Shown here: piece after piece, positions 23,501 through 33,418 of the stretch | How positions within the stretch are numbered: position 1 is the stretch's first letter | How the letters are laid out: each line of letters begins with the position of its first letter | Origin: Gigantopelta aegis | Taxonomy: Eukaryota > Mollusca > Gastropoda > Neomphalida > Peltospiridae | DNA: 64,000 bases | NCBI RefSeq assembly: GCF_016097555.1 | Contig: NC_054706.1 | Span: 72,742,380-72,806,379 of the forward strand | Reading direction: 5' to 3' | The notes under the pieces: model-generated | The model's database searches: none | Told to the model about the DNA's origin: nothing | What the model saw: the letters and a program-made list of their open reading frames with translations, nothing else | Position numbers and translations under genes: made by a program

Positions 23501-26500
23501 TCTGGTTAAGAGGTCTGATGAGTGGCAAGGAATCTTTAATATGCACTTCTCCATAGGTAGCAAAGTACACACCACAGACTTTGAATCAGCTGTAGAGCAG
23601 TGGGAAAAACATCGGAGTTCACTGAAGTCATCACACCACATGCTACATATTACCCACAACTGGGAAACATAATTCAATACCAGAGAAAATACCTCTTTCT
23701 AGGAAAACTAAAAAAGTAAAGGAAATATACAGCAAACATTAATTTATAAACAGTGTTCATAGCGATAGAAAGCCACACACCTGTATAATAATATCGTACA
23801 AGCGAACCAGGTCCTGTGGTTTGGTGATCTTGTGGCCCTCCGGCACCTTCTTGCCTGGCAGGTACTTTTTAAGGTTATCTATCAGCAGTAGGTTTCTCTC
23901 TATCGTCTTGGTGAGCCGCAGGTACGTCAGGTAGGAGTGCAGGTAGTGCTGGTTCGAAATCTTCCCTTCCACTGGCTGTCCACGAAGAGCTGCTTTAAAA
24001 TTCTACAATTAAAACAATCAGGCTTTTTATGTTTATACAAATGCATACAATATGTAACAATGAATAATAATACCCAAGGAAAGAACTAAACTGAATAATG
24101 CCAAGAAAAATGTCTTCAATCTAAAACTACATTAATATTACCAATTCTCAAATACTGCAATGCACCTGGTTCATTGGAAGATTTTAGTCACAGGAGTTTG
24201 AGAAGAAAACCTTACTGGCAACATAAGCAAACCGCCTTTTACAAATATGCACTTTGCATTAAAGAACAAGGAGAGAAACAGCTTTTGGAAGGCACTAGAA
24301 CATAATGAAGGTTTTTTTTTAATTTAAGATTTTTCAACTTTCCATACTACCTTTGAAATAAAAGTAAAAATCAAACAAATTAATTTAATAGTGGGGACAC
24401 ACCCATTCATGAAATAGCATAGGATACATGAACAGTTTGAAAAACTACACCCCAAAACTCACGGGGTCTTCTTGAAGCGTGTCGCGCAATGCCTGCTGAG
24501 CGTCGATGCACTGTTTCAGCAGCGACTCGTATATCGACACCTTCGCCTCACTGTCCTCTGTAGACTCCAGCTCCTTGGAACTCTCCTGCAGGTTGAGGAG
24601 AAATACTCGCACAGCCTCCACCTTGATCGGCATCATCCGCCCTCGCCAACTGATCTCGGACAAAGTTGACGCTTGCTTCTCACGGGTCTGAGAAAGTAGT
24701 TCCTGGAACAAGATCATCATCATTACAAACAATACCAAGAGAAGACGCTTCTCAGGTGAAATGATAAGTCTGTATTTAGTAAGAAAACAAAACTCTAAAT
24801 GTGTTTTACAAAACCATTAACAATACCATAATTGTTTTAGTAGTAAGTTAAGTTTGATATACTGAACAATTTCATTAAAAAAGTATATTAAATGTCTAAT
24901 AATAACCTAGCATAAAAAAACACTTCAGCTATTAAATGAAAAAAAGAAGAAAATAAAAATGTAGAACTATGTTCAGTGGACAATAATATCCACACTATTA
25001 TGCAACCGAACAGATGCACATATCATTGATATCATTGGAAGGGAAATGAAAGTCTAACACTCTATGCCCTGCACAAACCTGTTACTAATGCAAATAGTTT
25101 ATATTCCATTCTTAATAACCGTTCAAAAATTATATTATCATAAAATAAAGACAAAATGTTTCATGAGTTCAAGAACCAAATTGAAATCCAGCTGAGACAA
25201 TGACCAAGTTACAAAGTGAGTAAGAGAACATACGTCCAGTTTAGAAGTGAGCTGGTCTTCGCCTGACTTGAGCCTCATGTTCTGAAGATCACGCAGTGCC
25301 GACTCATCTCCGATGTTGTAGGCACAGTATCGGATGTTGGGAGAAATCTCCTCCACTTTCTGCACGTACATCGCCTGTAGATCCTCCGTAAACGCACTAG
25401 CAAGCTTTTCATACACCGTTCTGAAAAGAAAGATGTGTCCATAAATGTCACCAATTTCAGTTCAACACTAAGCAGGGCTAGCTCTGCCACTTGCCAAGTG
25501 CAGTCCTTGAAATTCGGACAAGTTTGCTATGGCAGTTAAGTGCCACCGTAAATCAATTTTGCAACAGCACTATGTCGGCAATTTTAAAGAAAAGATTAAT
25601 GCTGTCAAAATTATTCACATATGACCCACTGTAGTAATAACATGCTAAAACATGACCGATTTATATTAATTGAGGAAACATTGGGCCACACTCGATTATA
25701 AATGCTTTTTACAGCAGAGTTCAGAGAAAAAATCCCTGCAGACTTTTCACCACCCTCAGATTTGTGACGGCAATGCCGATTGCCACCCCAAATTTTCGAG
25801 GGCTGCAAGTGTGAATTTTAGGAATTTTTAATTTGGTGAAACAGATATTATGTAAAAATTAAATGAGTAACAAACGAATGAATGTTTAAGGACACCCTGC
25901 CATGAAAAATACATCGGCTATTGGGTGTCAAACTAAGGTAAATGCATTAATGACTTTGTAATAATTGATATATGTTGAAAAATAACTGTGGGTTTTGCAT
26001 TTTTAAAGATAATTAAGTAAAATGTTTTGCACACCCAGACCTAGCCCTGACCACGGTAACTATGCCCAAACATAAGTAAAACATTATAAAACAGAATGGA
26101 TATTTTTCTCATGACTGAGGTCAAAAATCCTCTCCAAAACTACCTGGGCCCAATTTTTTTCTCTGCCTTTTATGTAAACCAACATCGAAGGAAAAAAACT
26201 TGCATTTTGGTAAAGCAGTTGTCTGGACATTGGCACTGCTAGGTAACATTTTGAGGCCAATTTACTTTCAACTTACTTGGCACTGCTGTAGAGTTCTATT
26301 GCTGGTTCCCATTTCTCTAGCATAAAATTGAGGTTTCCTTTCATCCATGCATTGTATGCCTGTAATTAAAAGTATTATTTATGTCAAATGAAATGATTGA
26401 CAGAAAACTATTGGTGGACTCTAATGTTCCAAATATTTCAAACAAAATGTATATCAGCTTTCATACGAAGGAAAAAGGTACTGGGTAGTTTTAACAACTG

Positions 26501-29500
26501 TTACACTTTGGAAAATATAATAATCTTCACATAATGATGATGAACTTAATTTCTGTACAACACAAGAATGCTGCAGAATTAAATGTCTCACCTACCATAA
26601 ATTTATTTGGTGTTACTGATAGTTGCACCCATAGATGCCCATTTCAATGCACGTCTAAAAAACCCAGAAGAAAATCAATTAAATTAAGTATTGTTTGTTA
26701 TTTCTTTTATGTTCGTCGGTGTATGAACAACACAAATCATCTACAAACCATGTGAATCAGTAAAGACATTCGCACATAAGTCTACGGATGATTTTTTAAA
26801 ATTTCAAACCCAGATGTGATAACACCTACAGGTGCAACTATAACCCATGTTTCATTGATATAGGAAGTGGAGCTAAACACAATATTTTAACATTGCAACA
26901 GTTGCTGCCATCACCACTGCTATGCCATTGTAAAATTAATACCTATCTCTCACCTTTTTCATTCATAAAGGCAAGACAAAAATCTACCTAAAAAAACAAG
27001 AAGATGAAAATATACCAAAGCAGTGTTATAATAGAACACACACCTGGCTCTCTAGTTTGGTCTTGGCATCACAGTGAGGACTTTCACAGAGAACGGCCAA
27101 CTCCTCCGAGTACTCAACGGCCTTCTTCATCCGCGACAACATGTGGTACTTTTTCCGCAACTCTGTGTTCGCTTCAGACTTGAGCTCCATTGCATACGCC
27201 CAGGTGCGCTCCGCACAGAACAGTGGCAGGTGCAGATACCTGCAGACAAGATAATAGGATTTTCACTAACGCATAATATACAGATAGTACTAACTATTAC
27301 AACATCCAGTTTTAATGCAATTCCGCTTAACAGAGGATCTGGATGAAGGGATTTCACTGTATAATATGTAATATATTCAGAGAGAATAACACATTAACAA
27401 ATTTAAAAATATTCATACACCTTGTCAACAACCAAATTCTATGACTTTTTACAGGAATTTAATTACCTTTTTAGAAAAAGGATTTTTAAAGATGTTTCTG
27501 AGATCAACATCTTTAGACAAAATCCCGTTCTTGTGATATTTTGAACCAAATTTCATTTTCCACGACCAAATCAAAATTCTTCAAATGACATTAGCAAATT
27601 ACACAACTTTGCATGACCCATACGAACTCCGTTTCATATGCCAGCCACAGGTGTCATGCTCAAAGCCAATTTTCCTTTAAAAATATATTTTCTATTGATC
27701 ATGACCCAAACCCATCAACACCTTTTTTTTTAAACCAATCTAGATATCCAAGCATAATTTTCTGCACATGTGCCCGAATGGGGAAAACATACTAGATCTG
27801 TCCACCATCAGTTCACAATTTTACCACTTAGTTACATACATCTCCCCAATACTTTCTTAAAGTAACAATTTAATGCTTATATATTTACAAATAAAAGATA
27901 ACTATCAAAAAAATGAAGAAAAAAAGAAGAGTAATTTCACTTTACCTGACATCTGTTAACATTTCTGGTTTTATCTTTTTGGGCAGCACTTTATATTTAC
28001 TTCCCTGCGGAAAATGTAAAGACTTCCGAATACGTCGGATTCTCCGAGAACAGTAGCCTCTGAAATGAATTTCATACTTATAAATAAAAAATGTTCATAC
28101 AGATCAACTAGTTTCTTTTCTAGAAGAATTCTAACAAACATATATATTTTAATTTATGCAGAATTTTGTCACTTTTTCTCCCATCCCTAGTTATGCAAGA
28201 CAGATCCATTGACGTCAGCCCATATAGAATAAATCTATTTTGTATAGGCTATGACGTTATATGGCGAGTGATACGTTGTTGGTAATATACGACGTCATAT
28301 TAATGCGAGTTGGTTAGTTGGGCAATTCCGTGTTTCATTTGGTTGTAAGGAATTGCGTCAATGTTCAACGCACTTATGCAATTTCAAGCAATTATAGTTA
28401 CTCTGCATTTAAGCAGCGCCCACTAGATGAATTTACTTCTGCAGTTTGTTTTCAAGTACAAAATTGCACCAATGTCTGTGTGAACTTGTGCAATTGCAGG
28501 CAATTTCAGCAATCCGCGTTTAAGTAGCGCCCACTAGATAAATTTACTTCCGGATTTCGTTTTTCGTACCGATGTTCGCGCGCACCGATATGACCACGTA
28601 GTAGTAACAGGAATTCAATTCTAACTTTCATTTAGTTGTGAAACCTATAGGTTACCAGACTATATTTTGTGGTAACAATGCTAATTCCGATGCCTGCACA
28701 TTTCATACGAACTGCCATTCTGTTTGTGGGTCAGTTCAGAATACTTACTTACGTGGATGAAAATCAAGTGAACAGAGTCCTGGTTACCTAAGATTTTAAA
28801 ATATTGTAACCTGTGATTACATAAATAAACAACTAACAAACAGCCATTTTGTGGCAAGACGTACCGGTATCTCTGGTAGTCACCATGACGCAGACCATGC
28901 TGCTGCTGTGCTTCCTTGATAATCTGCAGAACTGCAACATATTACAAAGTATTTATATATTATGTACAACACACTTGAAAATATACCAATTGTTTTTACA
29001 ACCAAACAGTCACCAAGTACTGTGACATTTCTAACAGTATAATGAATGTTAGGTTTTTTCTTTATCCTACATGACAAGTCTTCCTTATTCCCTCCATTGA
29101 AAATATTTGTTATGGTTAGTTATATACAATATACCTTTTAAAACATTTTGTTCAATAAAAAAACCCTGTTTGGAACAAGAAGAAAAAAACAATCTGTTGA
29201 ATGGATCCACCGAGGTGGTTCAATCCTGCAACGCAAGCACCTTAAATGAGCACTCAACAAACTGAGCTAAATCAGTGTGCCCTTTTGTTCAATAAAACCA
29301 ACATAGTGTTTATAAATTTCACAACCAAATATCGCTACATTTTGGGGGATCGCCATTGTAAATTCGCAATGGGAATACTTATAAAAAAAAAAAAAAAAAA
29401 ACATACCTTTTTCTTCTTATTTTTTTAACATCTCCAAATCGGCCACCCTGTATCGCTAAGGACCGAAAATTGAGGTTATTTAATTCCGGACTGGTTTTTA

Positions 29501-32500
29501 AGGAATTTGCGTATATTTGAACCTTGGCATTTAAATAATTATAGTGAAGAAGTAAACATGGTACCGACAAAGTGCAGAAATGAGAAAGAAACAGGTAAGA
29601 ATTTAGTTTTTTTTTCATAAATGCCCAGAAGCCATTTCCCATTAATATCCCGATTTTTTACCCATTGAGGATAATCACACTTCGGGAATATCCGTACAAT
29701 ACCACTGGTCAGCGACGAAGTGATAGCGTACATAAAGCCTCTTCAACCTCTTATTTCCTATGTGTGGTAAGTTTTAATGCGTCATGTGACGGAACATGCT
29801 CTTATCTTTTCGCCTGTGGCGATGTTAATTGTTTTAGAGGGCCATGTGCAGCTTGGGTTACGTAATACCCCCCCGTGCGACATGGTAGAGCTGCATCCCA
29901 ATATGCACTTAGACCAGATGTGAAGGCCATGTGGCCAGTAGTTACGTAATAACTCAGGTAGTGCGGTTTACGACCGGGGTATTTCTAGCAAAATGGCGAC
30001 ATTAAGTCTGGCCATCTAAGAAGAAAATACCGTCCCTGGGAGTTGTGGAACTATCACATGATAGGTGAGGTACCGCGTTGTGCCCCCAGACGATATTCGC
30101 TGTCTCTGAGATTTTTGAATAGATAGATAGGATTTTAGATATATCGGGGAGAAACATTGGAAGGCTCCCAGGGAACGTTTGTCCGTCTGGACTGGTAAAT
30201 ATATTTTCTGCTCTGTTGTATAACCGTGATGTGATTGATGTGACTTTAAATATTTTAATACTGTATTATACCAATATTATTTAGACAGTGTCTCCGGTAA
30301 TCTGACGAAGTAAATTGTAGGCTTCACTGTTCTAAAATATTAAAGCGTAGCCAGTCATCCTAGAGGACCTAGGTAAACTGTAGGTTATTGTCTTTATTGT
30401 GATATGTACCAGTATTAATTCTGTATTACAAGGTTACTCAATGAGTATTAAAGGGTTAATTAAAAATTAACCAGTTAGGAATAGAGTTGTAATTCCTTTA
30501 TTAATTAAGTTCCCCTGGCAGCATTTCTCAATTATCACCCGTGTGTGTGTGTGTGTATCACGGTGAAGTGATTAGAATATTGTGTAAACTAGACACCTAG
30601 TCATTAACTAATTAAGTGATTAGCTCTGGGTTGTTATTATATTGTTGTTGTTAATTAAATACTGCGGCAAGTACTTTGTCAGCGTAGTGTTAATACAAAT
30701 TCCAAAGTGTATTGTGTTTTGTTGTGTTTTCTAGTGAACTATACGTGCTACATATACAGTATAACCTCGATTTAACACCAACCAATGTTCAAAAATAATT
30801 TTGGCGTTACATCGAGTTGGCGGTATAGTGAGGGTGCCTTGGGTTAATACCAAACTTATTTTTTTTATAATACGCGAAGTCGGAAATGTTTAGTTCATCA
30901 CCAAAGGACCTGGCTTTAACTCTCAGAATTTCGTCTGTAATAGGGACATTTTGAGCACAGGCATTGCTGAACCATAAGAATAATGCTTCTTTCAAATGGT
31001 GTGTTTTGCCAATTTCAGGTTTTTTCGGGCCGGCTCGACATTTTCATCTTCCCACTTTTCCTTTTGAAGTAGAATATCGCCAACTGTCCTTCGTTTTACA
31101 GGATAGGCCCACAACGCTGAAAAGTGATTGGCTATATATTGTTGACTTTTAGTTGAATTTATCTTCGAGTACTGAACAATTTCTCTTTTTTTAACCGTGT
31201 CTAATACGCCATGGTCGAAATATGCTTGAGCATAATAAAACTTGAGTCGTTGCTGCCAGCACTTCAAAGACCCGACGTAACAATCCGCGATTGAAATAAT
31301 GAATCTAATGCACCCCTCTGTCACGTGATCACTATAGTGGCTGTTCTTTCTATACCGAGTGTTGATTGGACACAAACACCGCGCCTGCCTAAACAATTCT
31401 AGCACTTACATCCGTTAATTGCTACACAATAAACAAAAACAGATTCAGTGTGTACTGCCAGTGTACAACGGTTTTAGGATTTCCCCAATCAACAGATCGC
31501 TAGTAATTATGTCACTATAATCAACTTTGTGACCAGACCATTGGCGGCAAAATCGAGGGAATTATAATGGCTAAAAGGAGTTCGGTTCAAAAATGTCGTT
31601 GGCGGATGGTGGATACCGAGGGAGGTGTTATATCGAGGGAAATAAACATGAATGAAAACGGTACTTTAAAGAAAGTTGGCGGTATGCGAGGTTGGCGTTA
31701 AATCGGGGGGGGGGGCAATAAATTGAGGGTACACTGTATATATATTTATATAAGATCTTATCTCCGATTATACCTAGAGCCGAGCCACTCGGGTATTATA
31801 CTGCCCGATACAGAGAGATCTAATAGATATACAGTTAGGAGAGATATTTGGATAATCGTGTTTTATTCAGTTACGGGTATTATAGGATCCCCGTGAACAC
31901 GTCATATAGTATTAATTAACTGCTAACCTTTATTTTACACCCGAAAACAGCAATTATATTGCACACGTGTGAACCTAGTTTTCAAGGCGGCAACTCTGTT
32001 GTTGACGTGACACATATTTGACTTCCAGTTTATTTAAACATATTCTAATTAGATCATTACTATGTTGGGTTTTATAGCATGTTTGTTTTACTTGGACTGG
32101 GTAGACAAGGTTAAAGATGTTTGTCAGTATACGTGGATAAATTAGTATGTGTTCCATGTATCATACAACCAGTAAATGACCACTGCACTATAAATTAGGC
32201 AAATAATGAAGGAATAAGTAATTATTATCAAAACACGTTCTGTGATATTTGTTGGGTTGTTCAATGGGATTATCTTCAACTCGGACATCACTTGAGAGAT
32301 GAGAACACCTTCGATAAATTGTTAAAGTATGTTCACTTGTTTGTAATCATTATTGTAAAAACAAACGCGGTGCATCACGTTAATTGCTTTTGCAATGACC
32401 GAGCCATATGGCTGGCGACTGATGGAAATTTGCTTATTTCACATGAGCATGTGGATTAGCAGCCGATAAAGTAATTGAATAGTTATTTCAAATATTTTGC

Positions 32501-33282
32501 TTGAGAGGGGGTATTGGGGTGGGGTGATTTTTTTTTTGAATTTTTTTTTGGGGGGGGCATGTGTTTTTTTCTCCCAGCTGGTAGCCTGTCAGGTTTACAT
32601 CATGAGTGAAACTGGTTGCCTGATCGTGAAATCTGATAGCCCTGTCTAGGATCGATCCGTAGGTGGGCCCATTGGGTTATTTCTTAAACTTCAAAGGCTG
32701 TGGTATGTACTAACCTCTCAATGGCTGTGGTATGTGCTAACCTGTCTGTGGGATGGTGCATATAAGATCCTTTGCTACTAATGGAAAGAAGTTGTGGGTT
32801 TCCTTTCTACGACTGTCAAAATTACCATGTTTGACATCCAATAACCAATTATTAATAAATCAATGTGCTCTAGTGTTAGACAAAACAAACTTTGTGAACA
32901 GATGGAGTTTATAAAACCTTTTTTTTTCTTTTTTATACCAAACCGAACTTAAATAACTGACAAAAATCATGTTCCCCATGATGCCACAATTATTTAAAAG
33001 CTCCTTCTGACTTCAGTGGCAAGCCATGTTGAATTACAAGGCAAGACTAAGACACTTACAAATCTTAAGTTTTAATATTAACATATTGTAGGCATTTGTT
33101 TTAGTAAGTTACATATATTATTCTTGTCGCATTAACATAAAATCACTAGTATGTTTCGGGTTGTTATATGTTACATGTATACCTTCAACCGTAAACGACT
33201 GTGCTACTGGCTGCTCTGAACTTGTCTGTTCATCAATTTTTTTTTCATGAGACGAATCCACGCTTTCTCTTTCGCCGGCCAT
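17330..33282 (-). CDS. SRP68: SRP68, signal recognition particle 68 kDa subunit, complete (12 exons)
   Basis: SRP68 forms a heterodimer with SRP72, binds the S domain of 7SL RNA and is part of the cytosolic particle that delivers ribosomes making secretory proteins to the ER. Twelve exons were placed by splice signals and homology: 33183-33282, 28865-28931, 27946-28059, 27044-27239, 26277-26359, 25234-25420, 24463-24702, 23781-24002, 22208-22302, 21103-21241, 18471-18602 and 17330-17566. The sum is 1812 nt with every phase consistent, so 603 residues; the human protein is ~627. The family signature HGLRHGDYQRYRGYCSRR (residues 45-62) and the Arg-rich RRIRRIRK mark the RNA-binding N-terminus. 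EEISPNIRYCAYNIGDES marks the middle. FPPDFQPIPCRPLYFDLALN lies in the C-terminal SRP72-binding region. No stop or frameshift was found. Exon 1 contains nine A in a row. Introns hold most of the SINEs of the window. Confidence 0.95.
17629..17667. repeat. Perfect short palindrome in SRP68 intron 11
   Basis: GTGTTATGTCCCACT and AGTGGGACATAACAC are exact reverse complements, separated by nine bases. This may be the trace of a MITE excision or a tiny foldback. Confidence 0.75.
17888..18168 (-). mobile_element. SINE, body and tail type B, with head remnant
   Basis: Minus-strand tail B is read on + as CACCACTAGAGCAC, ATCGGCTATTGGATGTC and AACATTTGGTAATTTTG, followed by the body (GGATCCTTTATATGC, CCACAGACAGGATAG) and a decayed tRNA head (AACACTTTACC, GGGCTATGCCC). 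Confidence 0.8.
18471..18602 (-). CDS. SRP68: SRP68 exon 11 (acceptor site tandemly duplicated)
   Basis: Acceptor GATGTTTCAG, donor GTAAAC; 44 codons. It encodes NELSNLESLIQEVNGSMYSC and HAFSIL, corresponding to the human QELITQVRSEKCSLQAAAIL region. An identical acceptor lies 51 bases upstream, with an open reading frame between them. Confidence 0.9.
18590..18835 (-). repeat. ~50-bp tandem repeat of SRP68 exon 11 acceptor region, 5 copies
   Basis: The unit on + is CATTCTGAAACATCACAAC, ATACAGGATTAATAG, AGAATTCATTAAATATT. ACATCAC landmarks fall at 18608, 18659, 18709, 18758 and 18808 (spacing 51, 50, 49, 50). Copies 1 and 2 keep the full TTTCAG|AATGAA acceptor; copies 3-5 have TTTTAG|ATGAA. 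Confidence 0.9.
18838..19105 (-). mobile_element. SINE, tail type A, partial head
   Basis: On + it reads GAAATGTTTTATTTAAC (tail A), the body GGGATCTTTTATATGC and ACCATCCCACAGACA, then a shortened head (GGCCGACCTCACTG, ACCACTGAGCTAC). It is inserted directly beside the tandem repeat upstream of SRP68 exon 11. Confidence 0.8.
19363..20302 (+). mobile_element. TIR DNA transposon encoding only an N-terminal DNA-binding domain
   Basis: Inverted ends: left CCGTATTGTTTGTATTTG, right (reverse complement) CCGTATTGTTCCTATTTG, flanked by TA on both sides. The only sensible ORF is 19764-19997 on +. The 940-bp length leaves no room for a transposase catalytic domain. The G+C content is higher than the flanks (GGGGGCGCGCT near each end). 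It is inserted in the SRP68 intron between exons 10 and 11. Confidence 0.75.
19764..19997 (+). CDS. Pogo/Brinker-type HTH DNA-binding domain fragment
   Basis: The frame starts MASTSSSMSRRSYTAAFKLK, then VISVAEENLFGVHRKRVQDW and TEKRKPGAGRPVKYTDIE. The order 'SYTAAFKLKVI..AEEN...FGV..KRV.DW' followed by 'GAGRxVKY' is the N-terminal helix-turn-helix of pogo-related transposases. Compared with the usual domain, about 8-10 residues between AEEN and FGV are missing in frame, so the second helix is probably broken. It stops soon after VKYTDIENG. Confidence 0.6.
   Translation: MASTSSSMSRRSYTAAFKLKVISVAEENLFGVHRKRVQDWCKSKEHLKSTKKTEKRKPGAGRPVKYTDIENGVTVSV
20466..20690 (-). mobile_element. SINE, body and tail type B, head missing
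   Basis: Tail B on + (ACAACACCACTAGAGC, ATCAGCTACTGGTTGTC), then the body with the ATATGC segment deleted (AGGGATCACACTTTCCC), ending near GGTATTGTTTGGAATGG. Confidence 0.75.
21103..21241 (-). CDS. SRP68: SRP68 exon 10
   Basis: Acceptor TTTCTAG, donor GTGAGT; 139 nt. It encodes SFYIAQSYATAKKWTEAIGL and YQRVLDNAQQAIKGYKSL (human FFIAQSYVLVKKWSEALVLYDRVLKYA), a TPR-like helical pair. Confidence 0.95.
22004..22230 (-). repeat. 86-88 bp tandem duplication of SRP68 exon 9 donor site, 3 copies
   Basis: Each copy carries the exon end (on + as GCTTTAAATCCTAGAAC), the donor (on + as AAGCTTACCTAAATG) and intron sequence TGCTGAATGAATTATTAC. The true donor is at 22207; copies are near 22119 and 22033. 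The second copy lacks one A in CTTTAAATCC. Reading through the true donor gives AGG TAA, an immediate stop, so use of the extra donors would truncate the protein. Confidence 0.85.
22208..22302 (-). CDS. SRP68: SRP68 exon 9 (donor site tandemly duplicated)
   Basis: Acceptor TTTTCTTAG, donor GTAAGC; 95 nt. It encodes NLNDIPSLHGLEEDPTLTDE and VTTRVLGFKAFR (human ...LPGLEEDKAF...LVFKAYR). Its last ~24 bases and the donor are repeated twice further along the intron. Confidence 0.9.
22425..22731 (-). mobile_element. SINE, full length with head, body and tail type B
   Basis: On + it runs from GTTTGTTTTGTTTAACG (tail B) through the body to the tRNA-like head (TAGACCGACCATGCATC, CACTTTACCACTGGGC, TACGTCCC). 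This is the best full-length copy with tail B in the window, in SRP68 intron 8. Confidence 0.85.
23183..23287. repeat. Long hairpin in SRP68 intron, 46-bp arms
   Basis: Arms 23183-23228 and 23242-23287 are reverse complements with three transition mismatches, all of which still allow G:U pairing in RNA. The loop is 13 bases (CGTCAATAGCTT-like). Weaker pairing continues outward. It is probably a foldback MITE. Confidence 0.85.
23315..23570 (-). mobile_element. Degraded SINE, possibly two overlapping fragments
   Basis: A first set of SINE landmarks (AGGAAATCTACAACAC, GGGATCTTTTACATG, AGACAGGACAGCAC, CCTTTGATATAGCAG) is followed by a second, shorter one (AATCTTTAATATGC, CACCACAGACTTTG). Confidence 0.6.
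23781..24002 (-). CDS. SRP68: SRP68 exon 8
   Basis: Acceptor AATTGTAG, donor GTGTGT; 74 codons. It encodes GKISNQHYLHSYLTYLRLTK (human GKVSNLQYLHSYLTYIKLST) and KPQDLVRLYDIIIQ. Confidence 0.95.
24463..24702 (-). CDS. SRP68: SRP68 exon 7
   Basis: Acceptor TTGTTCCAG, donor GTGAGT; exactly 80 codons. It encodes ELLSQTREKQASTLSEISWR and GRMMPIKVEAVRVFLLNLQE. The acceptor choice gives LD-ELLSQTREKQ, aligning with human LE-ALITQTRAKQ. Confidence 0.95.
25234..25420 (-). CDS. SRP68: SRP68 exon 6
   Basis: Acceptor CTTTTCAG, donor GTATGT; 187 nt. It encodes TVYEKLASAFTEDLQAMYVQ and VEEISPNIRYCAYNIGDES, among the most conserved blocks of SRP68. Confidence 0.95.
25475..26049. mobile_element. TIR element (CAGGGCTAGCTCTG end) with a nested SINE tail
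   Basis: Left end CAGGGCTAGCTCTGCC and right end AGACCTAGCCCTGACC are inverted. A SINE tail type C on the minus strand lies inside (25870-25937). The same terminal motif bounds the 160-bp element at 47532-47692, so both belong to one family, probably hAT-like MITEs. Confidence 0.55.
26277..26359 (-). CDS. SRP68: SRP68 exon 5
   Basis: Acceptor AATTACAG, donor GTAAGT; 83 nt. It encodes AYNAWMKGNLNFMLEKWEPA and IELYSSA, a TPR-like helix pair (human AYTAYLSGMLRFEHQEWKAA). Confidence 0.9.
27044..27239 (-). CDS. SRP68: SRP68 exon 4
   Basis: Acceptor GTCTGCAG, donor GTGTGT; 196 nt. It carries AERTWAYAMELKSEANTELR and KKYHMLSRMKKAVEYSEEL, which line up with the helical repeats of the N-terminal domain. 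It ends ...CDAKTKLESQ. Confidence 0.95.
27946..28059 (-). CDS. SRP68: SRP68 exon 3, Arg-rich RNA-binding segment
   Basis: Acceptor ATTTCAG, donor GTAAAG; 114 nt. It encodes GYCSRRIRRIRKSLHF, then KYKVLPKKIKPEMLTDV. This is the basic segment that contacts 7SL RNA in the family. Confidence 0.95.
28180..28600 (+). repeat. Imperfect ~125-bp tandem duplication
   Basis: Two copies share GCAATTTCAAGCAATT / GCAATTGCAGGCAATTT, then TTTAAGCAGCGCCCAC / TTTAAGTAGCGCCCAC, then TAGATGAATTTACTTC / TAGATAAATTTACTTC. The second copy starts ~118 bases after the first. Origin unknown; it lies in SRP68 intron 2. Confidence 0.7.
28865..28931 (-). CDS. SRP68: SRP68 exon 2
   Basis: Acceptor TGTTGCAG, donor GTACGT. 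It encodes VLQIIKEAQQQHGLRHGDYQ and RY plus the first two bases of an Arg codon. This matches the strongly conserved SRP68 segment LQIIKESQQQHGLRHGDFQRYR. Intron 1 upstream is about 4.25 kb. Confidence 0.95.
29205..29282 (-). mobile_element. tRNA-derived SINE head, a second SINE family
   Basis: On the minus strand: GATTTAGCTCAGTTTG (A-box), TTGAGTGCTCATTTAAG, then GCAGGATTGAACCACC (B-box-like) and TCGGTGGATCC. It differs from the main SINE. Only the head is present. A true tRNA gene is unlikely because the acceptor stem does not close. Confidence 0.6.
29800..30750 (+). mobile_element. Possible long repeat or LTR-like segment, left part
   Basis: This sequence differs in composition from the surrounding intron, with blocks such as TTACGTAATACCCCCC, GTACCGCGTTGTGCC, TCCCCTGGCAGC and (GT)n. 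It appears to continue at 31737 after the Tigger insertion. No paired LTRs and no coding region are visible. The assignment as a retroelement or LTR is a guess from general appearance. Confidence 0.25.
30757..31736 (-). mobile_element. Pogo/Tigger-type element retaining only the transposase N-terminus
   Basis: The ends CAGTATAACCTCGATTT (left) and, reverse-complemented, CAGTGTACCCTCAATTT (right) are inverted repeats flanked by TA. At 980 bp it is too short for a full transposase. The minus strand encodes a CENP-B-like N-terminus split over two frames (31405-30992 and 30995-30807). Confidence 0.8.
30807..31405 (-). pseudogene. Tigger transposase N-terminus, CENP-B-type DNA-binding domains, frameshifted
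   Basis: The first frame has KREIVQYSKIN...SQQYIANHFSALW...RRTVGDILLQKEKW (psq-type HTH). The second has EALFLWFSNACAQNVPITDE and KARSFGDELNISDFAY, the second HTH of CENP-B/Tigger proteins. The frames meet with a one-base shift near 31000 (KLAKHTI then stop, versus KEALFLW). The DDE catalytic domain is absent; the frame runs into the terminal repeat. Confidence 0.75.
31737..32290 (+). mobile_element. Possible long repeat or LTR-like segment, right part
   Basis: Continuation of the segment interrupted by the Tigger element, with GCCGAGCCACTCGGG, CCGTGAACACGTCA and GTTGTTGACGTGAC blocks. There is no ORF of interest. The grouping with 29800-30750 is inferred only from position and similar base composition. 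Confidence 0.2.
32640..32900 (+). mobile_element. SINE, tail type B, partial head
   Basis: Begins in the head (GGATCGATCCGTAGG), with the body start duplicated (GGCTGTGGTATGTAC and again ATGGCTGTGGTATGTGC), then ATATAAGATCC and tail B (TTTGACATCCAATAACC, GTGCTCTAGTG). SRP68 intron 1. Confidence 0.8.
33183..33282 (-). CDS. SRP68: SRP68 exon 1 with start codon
   Basis: ATG at 33280-33282; 33 codons plus one base, donor GTATAC. The peptide is acidic and variable (MAGERESVDSSHEKKIDEQ...SFTVE), as expected for the N-terminal tail. The start sits in TAAGATGGCCGGC, close to the YY1/TISU-type start context AAGATGGCGGC of genes with short leaders. The stop-free run before this ATG is short, so I take it as the start. 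Confidence 0.9.
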
Positions 33283-33417
33283 CTTAGATGAAACACGTCA
33301 TACACAGCGCCACCTACATAGTTTTGTAAATTCTACCATTTTGCTTGCTTTAAGACCCACTGTTTATTCACAAGTAAGATCTTAGTTAGATATAAAAGTC
33401 AGTGTAATTAACGGGAT
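33283..33417. promoter_or_regulatory. Presumed SRP68 promoter and start of the SRP68-TPR intergenic region
   Basis: This is the sequence just upstream of the SRP68 start codon. There is no TATA box at a convincing position. The AAGATGGCC at the start codon is YY1/TISU-like. The divergent gene's first visible exon lies 2.97 kb away, so a shared core promoter is unlikely from what is seen, unless an upstream noncoding exon of that gene is closer. Confidence 0.3.
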
Positions 33418-33418
33418 G

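Noticed and set aside
27074..27357. ORFs on both strands near 27074-27357
   Set aside because: They overlap SRP68 exon 4 and its intron in wrong frames.
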